From the NCBI GenBank assembly GCA_046330415.1, contig JAXLSW010000022.1, positions 1-64,000 of the forward strand: a DNA stretch of 64,000 bases, written 5' to 3'. The position numbers and the translations under genes are program-made. Under the pieces are notes generated by a model. That model had not been told where the DNA came from and ran no database searches. It saw nothing but the letters and a program-made list of their open reading frames with translations. Source of the stretch: RHKX01 sp046330415 (GTDB taxonomy: Bacteria > Actinomycetota > Thermoleophilia > Solirubrobacterales > 70-9). This document shows positions 45,498-53,256 of the stretch, one piece after another; within the stretch, counting starts at the first letter, position 1, and each line of letters starts with the position of its first letter.

Positions 45498-46844
45498 TCA
45501 CCCGGAAATGGCGCGCTCGAGACGAACTCGGCCCCCACGGCTCGGGGCGAACGTGATCGCGCGTCGGGTCGTGCCCTCGCCGCGACGACCCGCGACGACG
45601 CGGGGGCGTACCTGGCGCAGCGCCGCCCGCAGCACCGCCTTCATCTCGAACATCGCGAAGCTCGCGCCGAGGCAACGCCTGACGCCACCGCCGAACGGGA
45701 TCCACTCGTAGGTGCCGGGCGGGTCGTCGCCGAGGAACCGCTCGGGCCGGAACTCCTCGGGCTCGGGGTAGAGGTCGGGCCGTCGGTGCAGCAGGAAGAT
45801 CGACGGGGCGATGTTGACCCCGGCCGGCAGCTCCCAGCCGCCGAACTCCATCGGCGCCTGCAGCTGCCGGACGACGGCGGGCACCACCGGGCGCAGTCGC
45901 AGCGTCTCCTTGACGACGGCGTCGAGGTACTCCTCCTCCCCTTCACCGCCTCCCGATGAGCGCTGCTCGGCGATCAGCTCGGCGAGCACGCGCGGGTTCC
46001 GGGTGAGCCGCTCGAAGGCCCACGTGAGCGCGGTCGCGGTCGTCTCGTGCCCGGCAACCAGCAGCGTCATCAGCTCGTCGCGGAGCTCCTCGTCGCTCAT
46101 CGGGCGACCGTCCTCGTCGCGTGCCGCAAGCAGCAGCGAGAAGACGTCACCGCCCTGCTCGGCGTCGGGATCAGCCCGGCGGGAGCGGATCTCCTCGTAG
46201 AGCAACTCGTCGGCGCGAGCGCGGGCGGCGGCGAAGCGCCGCCATGGGCTCAAGGGGCCATTGCGGCCCGCGGTCATCGCGAGCGCCAGGACCCTGGTCC
46301 GCGTCCCGACAGCGTCGAGGACGCGTCGCAGCGGGGCGCCGATGCGCTCGCGGCGCTCGGCGTCCTCGAAGCCGAAGACGGCCCGCATGATCACCTCGAG
46401 CGTGATCGCCTGCATGCTCGGCAGCAGCGGGAAGGTGCGGTCGCGAGGCCAGGCGGCGACGTGGCGCTCGGCGACCTCGTCCATCACCACCCCGTAGCCG
46501 CGCATCCGCTCCCCGTGGAACGGCGGCAGCAGCAGGCGCCGCTGGCGCAGGTGCTCGTCCCCGTCGACGAGCAGCACAGAGGAGGGGCCGAGGAGGGGCT
46601 CGAGGGAGATGTTGCCGGCGCCCGCGTGGAGCAGGTCCGGATCGCCCGTGAAGACCGCCTTGACGGCCGCGGGGTCGGCGGTGATGACCAGCGTCCTCCC
46701 TGGCTGCGGCATCAGCGTGAAGTAGTCGCCGCAGCGGCGCTGGCAGGAGCGCAGGAAATGCGTCGGGGTCAGCATGAACCCGGCGTTCATCTGAAACCGC
46801 GAGAGGTCGGGCCGCGGCGGCAGCTTGGACCCGCTCGAGTACAT
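45498..46844 (-). CDS. Cytochrome P450
   Basis: A 448-residue heme monooxygenase with all canonical motifs: I-helix LVAGHETTATALTW, K-helix ExxR in VKETLRLRPVVP, PERF region FRPERFLGDDPP, and heme loop WIPFGGGVRRCLGASFA with the Cys ligand. It resembles the bacterial class often annotated near CYP110/CYP138-like families; the substrate is not predictable. ATG at 46844 (MYSSGSKLPPRP) is preferred over a longer Arg-rich extension. It is divergent from dinB. Confidence 0.92.
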   Translation of the reverse strand: MYSSGSKLPPRPDLSRFQMNAGFMLTPTHFLRSCQRRCGDYFTLMPQPGRTLVITADPAAVKAVFTGDPDLLHAGAGNISLEPLLGPSSVLLVDGDEHLRQRRLLLPPFHGERMRGYGVVMDEVAERHVAAWPRDRTFPLLPSMQAITLEVIMRAVFGFEDAERRERIGAPLRRVLDAVGTRTRVLALAMTAGRNGPLSPWRRFAAARARADELLYEEIRSRRADPDAEQGGDVFSLLLAARDEDGRPMSDEELRDELMTLLVAGHETTATALTWAFERLTRNPRVLAELIAEQRSSGGGEGEEEYLDAVVKETLRLRPVVPAVVRQLQAPMEFGGWELPAGVNIAPSIFLLHRRPDLYPEPEEFRPERFLGDDPPGTYEWIPFGGGVRRCLGASFAMFEMKAVLRAALRQVRPRVVAGRRGEGTTRRAITFAPSRGGRVRLERAISG

Positions 46845-46885
46845 GGGTGGATGGTAATCGGGATGCTCTGCCGCCGGTGCGTAAG

Positions 46886-46899
46886 CGAACATGTGTTCG
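46886..46899. promoter_or_regulatory. LexA (SOS) box upstream of dinB
   Basis: CGAACATGTGTTCG is a perfect 14-bp palindrome matching the Gram-positive/actinobacterial LexA consensus CGAACRNRYGTTCG. It ends 1 bp before the dinB ATG, so the transcript is probably leaderless or very short and is repressed by LexA. Confidence 0.8.
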
Positions 46900-46900
46900 T

Positions 46901-48092
46901 ATGCGTGAGCACCGGGAAGAGCCGTCGATCCTGCACGCCGACGTCGACTCGTTCTTCGCCTCGGTCGAGCAGCGGCGCGATCCCTCCCTGCGCGGCAAGG
47001 CCGTCGTCGTCGGCGCCGGGGTCGTGATGGCGGCCAGCTACGAGGCGAAGGCATGCGGGGTGAAGGGAGGCATGACCGGGGCGACGGCGCTACGGCTCTG
47101 CCCGGAGGCGATCACCGTCGAGCCGCACTTCGACGAGTACACGAGCGCCAGCAAGGAGCTCTTCGCGGTCTTCCGCAACACGGCCCCGACCGTTGAGGGC
47201 CTCTCGCTCGAGGAGGCTTTCCTCGACGTCGGCGGCCTCGAGCGCATCTCCGGGACCGCCGAGTGGATCGCCGCGAAGCTGCGCCGCCAGGTCCGCGACG
47301 AGCTCGGGCTGCCGATCAGCGTCGGCGTGGCCCGCTCGAAGACGCTCGCGAAGATGGCGTCGCGAGCGGCCAAGCCGGATGGCCTGCTCGTCGTCGCGGC
47401 CGGCGCCGAGCGTGAGTTCCTGCACCCGCTCCCGATCGAGGCGATCTGGGGAGTCGGCGATGCGACCGCGAAGCGGATCCACCGGCTCGGGGTGCGGACC
47501 GTCGGCGACCTCGCCGCCATCCCGGAGGCCTCGTTGATCGCCGCGCTCGGCAGGCACTCTCGGCAGCCACCTGCGCGCGATGGCGAACCTGCGCGAGCAC
47601 CGGCGGGCGGCCGCGATCGCCCGGCGACGTTCGATCGGCTCGCAATCGGCGCTGCGGGGCCGCGGCCGCCGTCCGAGGCGAAAGATCGAGCGGACGCTCG
47701 ACCGTCTCGTCGATCGCGTCACGCGCCGGCTCCGCGGAGCCTCACGCGCCGGACGCACCGTCGTCCTCAGCCTTCGCTTCGCCGACTACTCGCGTTCGAC
47801 CCGTTCGCGGACCCTCCCCCGCGCCACCGACGCGACCGATCCAATCCGGGCCGCCGCCCAAGCCCTGCTGGCGGAGGCGCGCCCGCTGATCGTCGAGCGC
47901 GGGATCACCCTCGTCGGGGTCACAATCACGAACCTCGACGACGCGAGCGCCGGGATCCAGCTGGAGCTGCCGCTCTACGGGAGCCCGACGACGGAGCTCG
48001 ACACCGCGATCGACGAGCTCCGCGAGCGCTTCGGGACCGGCAGCGTGATCCGCGGGACAGGCCCGGGGGTCCGCCGGGGGTTCTTCGATTGA
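46901..48092 (+). pseudogene. dinB: DNA polymerase IV (DinB), disrupted by a frameshift
   Basis: A Y-family translesion polymerase split between two frames. The first part runs from MREHREEPSILHADVDSFFA to near 47560 and includes the palm/finger domains (VMAASYEAKACGVKGGM, SVGVARSKTLAKMAS). From about 47562 similarity continues one frame over (SHLRAMANLREHRRA, RRSIGSQSALRG, LVDRVTRRLRG, VVLSLRFADYSRSTRS) to the stop at 48092. One extra base in 47558-47562 would explain it: true mutation, or sequencing error. The catalytic SxDE reads SLEEAFLD, with Glu for the first acidic residue. If the shift is real, the little-finger domain is lost and the protein runs on into the downstream gene's frame. 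Confidence 0.8.
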
Positions 48093-48106
48093 GCGATGCT
48101 TGGTCC

Positions 48107-48616
48107 GTGAACGACTCGAGCGACGGACCGGAGGTCCACCTCGCCGACTACGAGGAGTCGGACCTCGAGCTGACGCTCGCGTGCGAGGGCGACCCCGTCG
48201 CGATGCGCCACCTCGGCGGGCCCCGCGCCGAGGAGGACATCCGGGGCGCCCACCGCAAGCGGATGCGGGCCGAAGCCGATGGCGGCGCGTGGAGAACGGT
48301 GGTCGCCGAGCCCGGCGCCGAGCGGGTCGGGACGATCGGCTTCTGGCGCAGCGAGCACGCGGGACCGGTTTGGGAGGCGGGCTGGATGCTCCTGCCCGCT
48401 CACCATGGCCGCGGGATCGGCAGTCGGGCGCTCGCTTTGTTGATCGAGCTCGCCCGCGAACGCGACGATGTCGGCGAGCTCCACGCCTTCCCGGGTCAGG
48501 CCAACGAGGCCTCCAACGCGCTCTGCCGCCGGGCCGGCTTCGAGCTGATCGGGACCGACGAGGGCGAGTTCGCGGGCAAGCCGATCGTCAGCAACCACTG
48601 GCGGCTGACGCTGTAG
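48107..48616 (+). CDS. GNAT-family N-acetyltransferase
   Basis: A 169-residue RimJ/RimL-like acetyltransferase. The acetyl-CoA loop is HHGRGIGSRALALLIE, with the GTIGFWRS strand before it and NEASNALCRRAGFELIG after it. GTG at 48107 is 14 bp after the dinB stop. It is in the same frame as the first part of dinB, so an unbroken open frame joins the two; this apparent DinB-GNAT fusion is an artefact of the frameshift. Confidence 0.85.
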   Translation: MNDSSDGPEVHLADYEESDLELTLACEGDPVAMRHLGGPRAEEDIRGAHRKRMRAEADGGAWRTVVAEPGAERVGTIGFWRSEHAGPVWEAGWMLLPAHHGRGIGSRALALLIELARERDDVGELHAFPGQANEASNALCRRAGFELIGTDEGEFAGKPIVSNHWRLTL

Positions 48617-48689
48617 TCGGGCGCTTCGGCATGCAGCGGGATGCCTCGGACCGATATCTCGGCCTCAGGCCCCCCGCTGGCCCCGGCGC

Positions 48690-50387
48690 CTAGACCTCCT
48701 GATACAGCGGGCCGTCGCCGCCCTCGGGCATGGTCAGACGACCGCCCTTGGCGTTGATGGCGCCGCACTGCACGCAGTTGGAGGCGGTGACGTGGACGTC
48801 GACCTCCGCGGCCCCGCTCTCGAGCTGGTCCTCGGGGATCTCGTAGACCTGCGCCGGGCACATCGAGACCCAGGTCTGGGCGACCTCGCGTGGGACGTGC
48901 GTCTGGATGCGGACGTGGTTGGGAGCGTCGTCGCGGGTCGCGTTGCCCGAGAGGAACACCGAGTCGAGCTTGTTGAACGTGAGCTCGTTGTCCGGCTCGG
49001 GGTACTTCTCCGACGCCTTGCCGATGAACATCGGCACCTCGGCGTCGGCCTCGCTCTCCTTGTGGCCGGGAGGGAAGGCGCCGCCCGAGAGCAGCCACGC
49101 GTTGGCGATCGCGCCGAAGGCGAAGAAGCCCTTGTCGCCGAACTGGCGGACGTTGCGCGACTTGTAGAGGTCCTTCTCGATGTCGGACTTGCGGACGCGC
49201 TCCTCGTAGCCGGAGAAGTCGACCGAGTCGGGGTCCTTCTTCAGGCTCTCGACGATCGCCTCGGCGGCATAGATGCCGGCGTGCATCGCGTAGTGGATCC
49301 CCTTCAGGTAAGGGATGTTCACCATCGCCGCGTTGTCGCCGCACATCACCATGCCGGGCACGGCGAGCTTGGTCGGCATCGACCAGTAGCCGCCGGACGG
49401 GATGGTCTTGGCGCCCCAGCCGACGCGCTTGCCGCCGTCGAGCATCTTGCGGATGAACGGGTGCGTCTTGAACTGCTGCAGGAGGTCGTGGCAGGAGAAC
49501 GTGGCGTCGGTGGTGTCGAGACCCGCGACCATGCCGATGCAGATCTTGTCCTCGCCCATCGGGTAGATGAACGAGCCGCCGAACTCGTTGAAGCGTGGCC
49601 CCTTGCGCAGCGGCCAGTTCATGGTGTGGATGACCGCGTCGAGCGGCTCCTTGACCTCCCAGACCTCCTTGACGCCGATCTCCCAGCGCTGAGCGTCACC
49701 GGCGATGTCGTAGTAGTCGACGGCGCACTGGGTCAGGTGGCCGAGCGTGCCCTCGGCGAGCACGGTGGCCTTCGCCATCAGGTCCGAGCCGGGCTCGAAG
49801 TTGCCGAGCTCCTGGCCGTCCTTGCCGCGGCCCTTGTCGCCGGAGCGGACGCCGCGGACGATCCGGTCCTCGATCAGCAGCTTGTCGGCGACGGTCTCGG
49901 TGAGGATGTAGGCGCCGGCCTCCTCCGCCCGCTCGGCGAGGAAGCGGCTCAACTTCGAGATCGAGGTGACGTAGTTGCCGTGGTTGCGGAAGTTCGGGGG
50001 CGGCGGCTTCAGCGGGATCGCCCTGCTCTTGGTGAGCAGATAGACGGCGTCCTTCTCGACCTTCTGGTAGACGGGCCAGTCGTCGGGGTCCAGGTCGGGG
50101 AAGAGCTCCTCCATCGCCGACGGCCGCATGTTGGCGCCGGAGAGGTTGTGCGCCCCGCAGACCTTGCCCTTCTCGAGCACCGCGACGGGGATCTCGCCGA
50201 GCTTCTCGGTCAGCTCAGGCTCGTCCTCGAGCAGCTGCATCACCCGGTTGGCGCAGGCGAGACCGGCGGGACCACCGCCGACGATCACGATGCCCGCCTC
50301 GAGGCGCTCGTCCTCGGCGTCCGTCGGGGCGCCGACGTGCTCGGAGGGGTCGAACGGGGGCGGGAACTCGCTGGGTGCTACTGCCAT
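48690..50387 (-). CDS. Electron-transfer flavoprotein:quinone oxidoreductase (FixC-like)
   Basis: A 565-residue membrane-associated flavoprotein that passes electrons from ETF to quinone. FAD motif IVGGGPAGLACANRV, the fatty family signature CGAHNLSGANM, quinone-site region GGYWSMPTKLAVPG and the loop NIPYLKGIHYAM are present. The C-terminal ferredoxin-like domain has CPAQVYE and NCVQCGAINAKGG, that is three of the four expected cluster Cys: the last Cys of CxxCxxC is Ile. It is downstream of etfB-etfA, separated by a strong hairpin. Confidence 0.9.
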   Translation of the reverse strand: MAVAPSEFPPPFDPSEHVGAPTDAEDERLEAGIVIVGGGPAGLACANRVMQLLEDEPELTEKLGEIPVAVLEKGKVCGAHNLSGANMRPSAMEELFPDLDPDDWPVYQKVEKDAVYLLTKSRAIPLKPPPPNFRNHGNYVTSISKLSRFLAERAEEAGAYILTETVADKLLIEDRIVRGVRSGDKGRGKDGQELGNFEPGSDLMAKATVLAEGTLGHLTQCAVDYYDIAGDAQRWEIGVKEVWEVKEPLDAVIHTMNWPLRKGPRFNEFGGSFIYPMGEDKICIGMVAGLDTTDATFSCHDLLQQFKTHPFIRKMLDGGKRVGWGAKTIPSGGYWSMPTKLAVPGMVMCGDNAAMVNIPYLKGIHYAMHAGIYAAEAIVESLKKDPDSVDFSGYEERVRKSDIEKDLYKSRNVRQFGDKGFFAFGAIANAWLLSGGAFPPGHKESEADAEVPMFIGKASEKYPEPDNELTFNKLDSVFLSGNATRDDAPNHVRIQTHVPREVAQTWVSMCPAQVYEIPEDQLESGAAEVDVHVTASNCVQCGAINAKGGRLTMPEGGDGPLYQEV

Positions 50388-50426
50388 GAGAGGTGGGGAC
50401 TCGCTTTCGGGTTAAGGGTGGAAACG

Positions 50427-50455
50427 GGAGGCTGGAGATCGCTGCTCCAGCCTCC
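50427..50455 (-). terminator. Strong intercistronic hairpin between etfA and ETF:QO
   Basis: Perfect 11-bp stem GGAGGCTGGAG/CTCCAGCCTCC with a 7-nt loop, 27 bp after the etfA stop. On the minus strand it is followed by CGTTTCC. It may terminate most etfBA transcripts or act as a processing/stability element that lowers ETF:QO expression. Confidence 0.65.
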
Positions 50456-50481
50456 GCGTTCCGCGCGCGGCTGGGCCGCGC

Positions 50482-51459
50482 TCAGCCCTTCTTGGCCTTG
50501 ATGGCTTCGGTCAGCTTCGGGAGGATCTTGTGCAGATCCCCGACGACGCCGAAGTCGCAGTACTCGAAGATCGGCGCGTTCGGATCCTTGTTGACCGCGA
50601 GGATGTACTCGCTGTTCTGCATCCCGACCTTGTGCTGGATGGCACCGGAGATCCCGGCCGCGAAGTACAGCTTCGGCGCGACGGTCTTGCCCGTCTGACC
50701 GATCTGGGTCGCGTAGGGGATCCACCCGGCGTCGACGATGGCGCGCGTGGCGGCCACCTCGCCGCCGAGAGCGGAGGCCAGGTCGCGGGCGACGGAGAGG
50801 TTCTCCTCGCCGCCGAAGCCACGGCCGGAGCCGACGAGGATGTCGGCCTCGGTGATGTCGACCCCGCCCTCGTCGCCGGACTCACCACGGGTGACCATGG
50901 TGGCCTTGGTCGAGAAGTCGGAGAGCTCGACGTCGATGTCGACGACCTCCGCGTCACCGCCGCCCGACTCCTTCACGTCGAAGGCGTTGAGGCGACCGAT
51001 GATCACACCGGGCTCGGAGACGTAGCCCACGTCGACGACGGCCGAGTCCTGCAGGACCGGGCGCTCGGCGACGAGCTTGCCGCCGTCGGCCTTGACCGCG
51101 GTGACCTCCATGGTCACACCGGCGCCGAGGCGGGCGGTCAGGCCGGCCCCGATCTCGAAGCCGAGCAGTCCACCGCCGAACAGGGCGTAGGAGATGTCGT
51201 TCTCGGTGATGACCTTGGCCATCGCGTCGACGATCGGCTGGGCCAGACCCTCCGGGACCGACTTGGCCCGGTAGACCTTGGCCGCGCCGTACTTGCCGAG
51301 GCCGGCGGCCGCGGCGTCGTCGACGTCGCCGACGACGAGCGCGGCGGCCTCGCCGCCGATCTCGCCGGCCAGCTTGGCCGCCTCGGAGATCGCCCCGAGG
51401 GAGTTGTTGTTGAACTCGCCCTCATCGGAGTGGAGGGCGTAGACGAGGATGCCGGGCAT
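50482..51459 (-). CDS. etfA: Electron transfer flavoprotein alpha subunit
   Basis: A 325-residue subunit holding most of the FAD site. The C-terminal FAD domain shows VGSGRGFGGEENL, TRAIVDAGWIPYATQIGQTG and YFAAGISGAIQHKVGMQNS, all diagnostic of EtfA. It starts directly after the etfB stop. It receives electrons from acyl-CoA and other dehydrogenases. Confidence 0.95.
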   Translation of the reverse strand: MPGILVYALHSDEGEFNNNSLGAISEAAKLAGEIGGEAAALVVGDVDDAAAAGLGKYGAAKVYRAKSVPEGLAQPIVDAMAKVITENDISYALFGGGLLGFEIGAGLTARLGAGVTMEVTAVKADGGKLVAERPVLQDSAVVDVGYVSEPGVIIGRLNAFDVKESGGGDAEVVDIDVELSDFSTKATMVTRGESGDEGGVDITEADILVGSGRGFGGEENLSVARDLASALGGEVAATRAIVDAGWIPYATQIGQTGKTVAPKLYFAAGISGAIQHKVGMQNSEYILAVNKDPNAPIFEYCDFGVVGDLHKILPKLTEAIKAKKG

Positions 51460-52251
51460 CTAGATCAGCTTCCTTTCCTCGAGCTTGGCGATGATCTTCT
51501 CGATCGTCTCCGCCGTGTCCTCGTCCTCGATGACCTCGCCGGCGGCCTTCTCGGCGGGCGGGTTGATCGCGAGGACCGTGGTCTGGGAGCCGCTCTCGCC
51601 GACCTTGTCGGACTCGATGCCGACGTCGCCGGTGGCCTTGGTGTCGAGGGGCTTCTTCTTGGCGCCCATGATCGCCTTCAGCGACGGGTAGCGGGGCTCG
51701 TTGATCGCGTCGCCGACGCTGATCACGGCCGGCAGCTCGATGTCGACGGTGTCGTAGCCGTACTCGGCCTGACGCTGGCAGCGGAGCTTGCCGTCGCTGA
51801 CGTCCATCTGGATGACCTGCGTGAGCGAGGGCATCTTCAGGTGGTCGGCCACGACCGCGCCGATCGTGTAGCACTCGCCGTCGTCGGACTGCTGGCCCAG
51901 CAGGACCAGGTCGGGCGACTCGGACTCGAGCACCTTCGCCAGGGCGTAGCCCGTGGCGCAGACGTCGGAGCCCGCGAGGGCGTCATCGGACAGGTGGACG
52001 GAGCGGTCGGCGCCGAGGGCGACGGCCTTGTGCAGCGCGCGGGCCGCGGTGTCGGGGCCCATCGTGACGGCGACGATCTCGTCGACCTGGACCTCACCGC
52101 CCTCGCGAATCTGCATGGCGGCCTCGATGCCGTGGGTGTCGAACGGGTTCAGGTTCCGCTCGCCGGAGCGGTCGAGCCGCTTCGTGCCGGGGTCGATCCG
52201 CTTCTGAACAGCGGCGTCCGGCACCTCCTTGACAAGACAACAGATCTTCAA
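51460..52251 (-). CDS. etfB: Electron transfer flavoprotein beta subunit
   Basis: A 263-residue AMP-binding partner of EtfA. MKICCLVKEVPDAA at the N-terminus, the NPFDTHGIEAAM segment and the recognition-loop region LPAVISVGDAINEPRYPSLK are typical. First gene of the etf operon, with a TetR-type palindrome 62-85 bp upstream. Confidence 0.95.
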   Translation of the reverse strand: MKICCLVKEVPDAAVQKRIDPGTKRLDRSGERNLNPFDTHGIEAAMQIREGGEVQVDEIVAVTMGPDTAARALHKAVALGADRSVHLSDDALAGSDVCATGYALAKVLESESPDLVLLGQQSDDGECYTIGAVVADHLKMPSLTQVIQMDVSDGKLRCQRQAEYGYDTVDIELPAVISVGDAINEPRYPSLKAIMGAKKKPLDTKATGDVGIESDKVGESGSQTTVLAINPPAEKAAGEVIEDEDTAETIEKIIAKLEERKLI

Positions 52252-52312
52252 AGTGGGTGCCTCTCAGGTGCGAAATAGGGATTAGCGGCCGGGAATGGTA
52301 CCGGTTCGCCCG

Positions 52313-52336
52313 CCGATTGACTGACCAGTCAATCGG
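52313..52336. promoter_or_regulatory. TetR-type operator candidate upstream of etfB
   Basis: Perfect 10-bp arms CCGATTGACT and AGTCAATCGG around GACC. The centre TTGACTGACCAGTCAA is of the kind bound by TetR-family regulators of fatty-acid metabolism. No TetR gene adjoins it, so the regulator would act in trans. Confidence 0.6.
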
Positions 52337-52353
52337 TCACCGGCGGGAAGCCC

Positions 52354-52668
52354 CTATCCGCCGAAGCCGGTGGTCGCGACGATGATCGCGATGACGGCGA
52401 TGAGGACGATCACGGCGACCATGACCACGCCGGCCCCGAGGATCGTCTTCCTCGCGTCGAGATCCTCCTCCGGACCCTCGGAGAAGACGTCCTGGCGGAT
52501 GTCGATCGCATCGGCATCCGCGCCACTGCGGTCCTCCGCATCCTGCTGCTTGCGCGCGGCCTCCTCAGCCAGCTCGCGGGTGGCGTAGTTGGAGAGAGCC
52601 TGAGCCTCGCCGGTTCGGCGCACGTCCCAGCCCTCGACATCGCTCCTGACGACTTCGAAGTTGCTCAT
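52354..52668 (-). CDS. DUF2188-like protein with C-terminal membrane helix
   Basis: A 104-residue protein. Residues 1-45 (NFEVVRSDVEGWDVRRTG, then NYATRELAEEAARKQ) match the DUF2188 pattern of a small strand-strand-helix domain. A linker rich in Asp/Glu leads to a single C-terminal helix (about 75-99). The topology suggests a membrane-tethered cytoplasmic domain. The function is unknown. Confidence 0.72.
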   Translation of the reverse strand: MSNFEVVRSDVEGWDVRRTGEAQALSNYATRELAEEAARKQQDAEDRSGADADAIDIRQDVFSEGPEEDLDARKTILGAGVVMVAVIVLIAVIAIIVATTGFGG

Positions 52669-52704
52669 GGCGGGTTGAGTACCCGCCCGCGAGGGTGCGA
52701 ACCG

Positions 52705-53136
52705 TCAGCCGCAGTTCGGCCAGGGGCTGGTTCCCGCGCGCCCCTTGAGGCGAACGGCCACGAACGCCTGGGTCCGGTAGCTGAAGGCGATCGGATCGCC
52801 GCCGGGGCTCTTGGGCGAGCTGCGCCAGGTCGAGATCGAGAACTGGAAGGCGCCGCGATAGAGGCCGTCGGCGCCGATCGCGTCGGCGTCCCTGCCCGAT
52901 TCGCATGCGGCGACGCGTCGCGCCCAGCGCTTGTTGGCCGGGGAGACTTTGCGCTTCCAGAGGCCGTCGTAGACCTCCTTGTGGCGCTTGTCGATGTTCT
53001 TGCCGTGGCCCCCGTAGCGGGCGCCCTCCCCCGTCGAGGCGTTGGCGATCGCGACGAGCGCGAGGGCCAGGAGGATCGTCAGCAGGAAGGTGGCGGCGAT
53101 GAGCCGGATCTGAGGTGCGAGCATCGAGGCGGGCAC
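52705..53136 (-). CDS. Rpf-like transglycosylase (resuscitation-promoting factor domain)
   Basis: A 143-residue exported protein: signal/anchor helix (about residues 9-32), a basic spacer, then a Rpf-type lysozyme-like domain with the catalytic Glu in VAACESGRDADAIG and YRGAFQFSISTW. Rpf proteins cleave peptidoglycan and stimulate growth from dormancy in actinobacteria. The domain ends with a Cys at the C-terminus (SPWPNCG), which probably pairs with the Cys in AACESG as in other Rpf domains. Two GTTAGC repeats lie just upstream. Confidence 0.85.
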   Translation of the reverse strand: MPASMLAPQIRLIAATFLLTILLALALVAIANASTGEGARYGGHGKNIDKRHKEVYDGLWKRKVSPANKRWARRVAACESGRDADAIGADGLYRGAFQFSISTWRSSPKSPGGDPIAFSYRTQAFVAVRLKGRAGTSPWPNCG

Positions 53137-53148
53137 CTTAAGCGGGTT

Positions 53149-53165
53149 GTTAGCGATCGGTTAGC
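53149..53165 (-). promoter_or_regulatory. Tandem GTTAGC repeats upstream of the Rpf-like gene
   Basis: GTTAGC occurs twice exactly 11 bp apart (minus strand GCTAAC-N5-GCTAAC), 13-29 bp before the start codon. Direct half-sites one helical turn apart are typical of OmpR-family response regulators; MtrA controls rpf genes in other actinobacteria. Candidate only. Confidence 0.4.
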
Positions 53166-53256
53166 ACCGCTGACACGGCTGCAAGATCACGCCCAATGCA
53201 GGGGATCCGCTGCGGGCGCCGACGACTCGCGCCGATGGAGGTGAATCGGCCTCAGT

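Noticed and set aside
46847..48616. An open frame suggesting a 589-residue DinB-acetyltransferase fusion.
   Set aside because: The middle third is Arg/Pro-rich with no homology, while real DinB sequence continues one frame over to 48092. The frame joins two genes only because of the frameshift.
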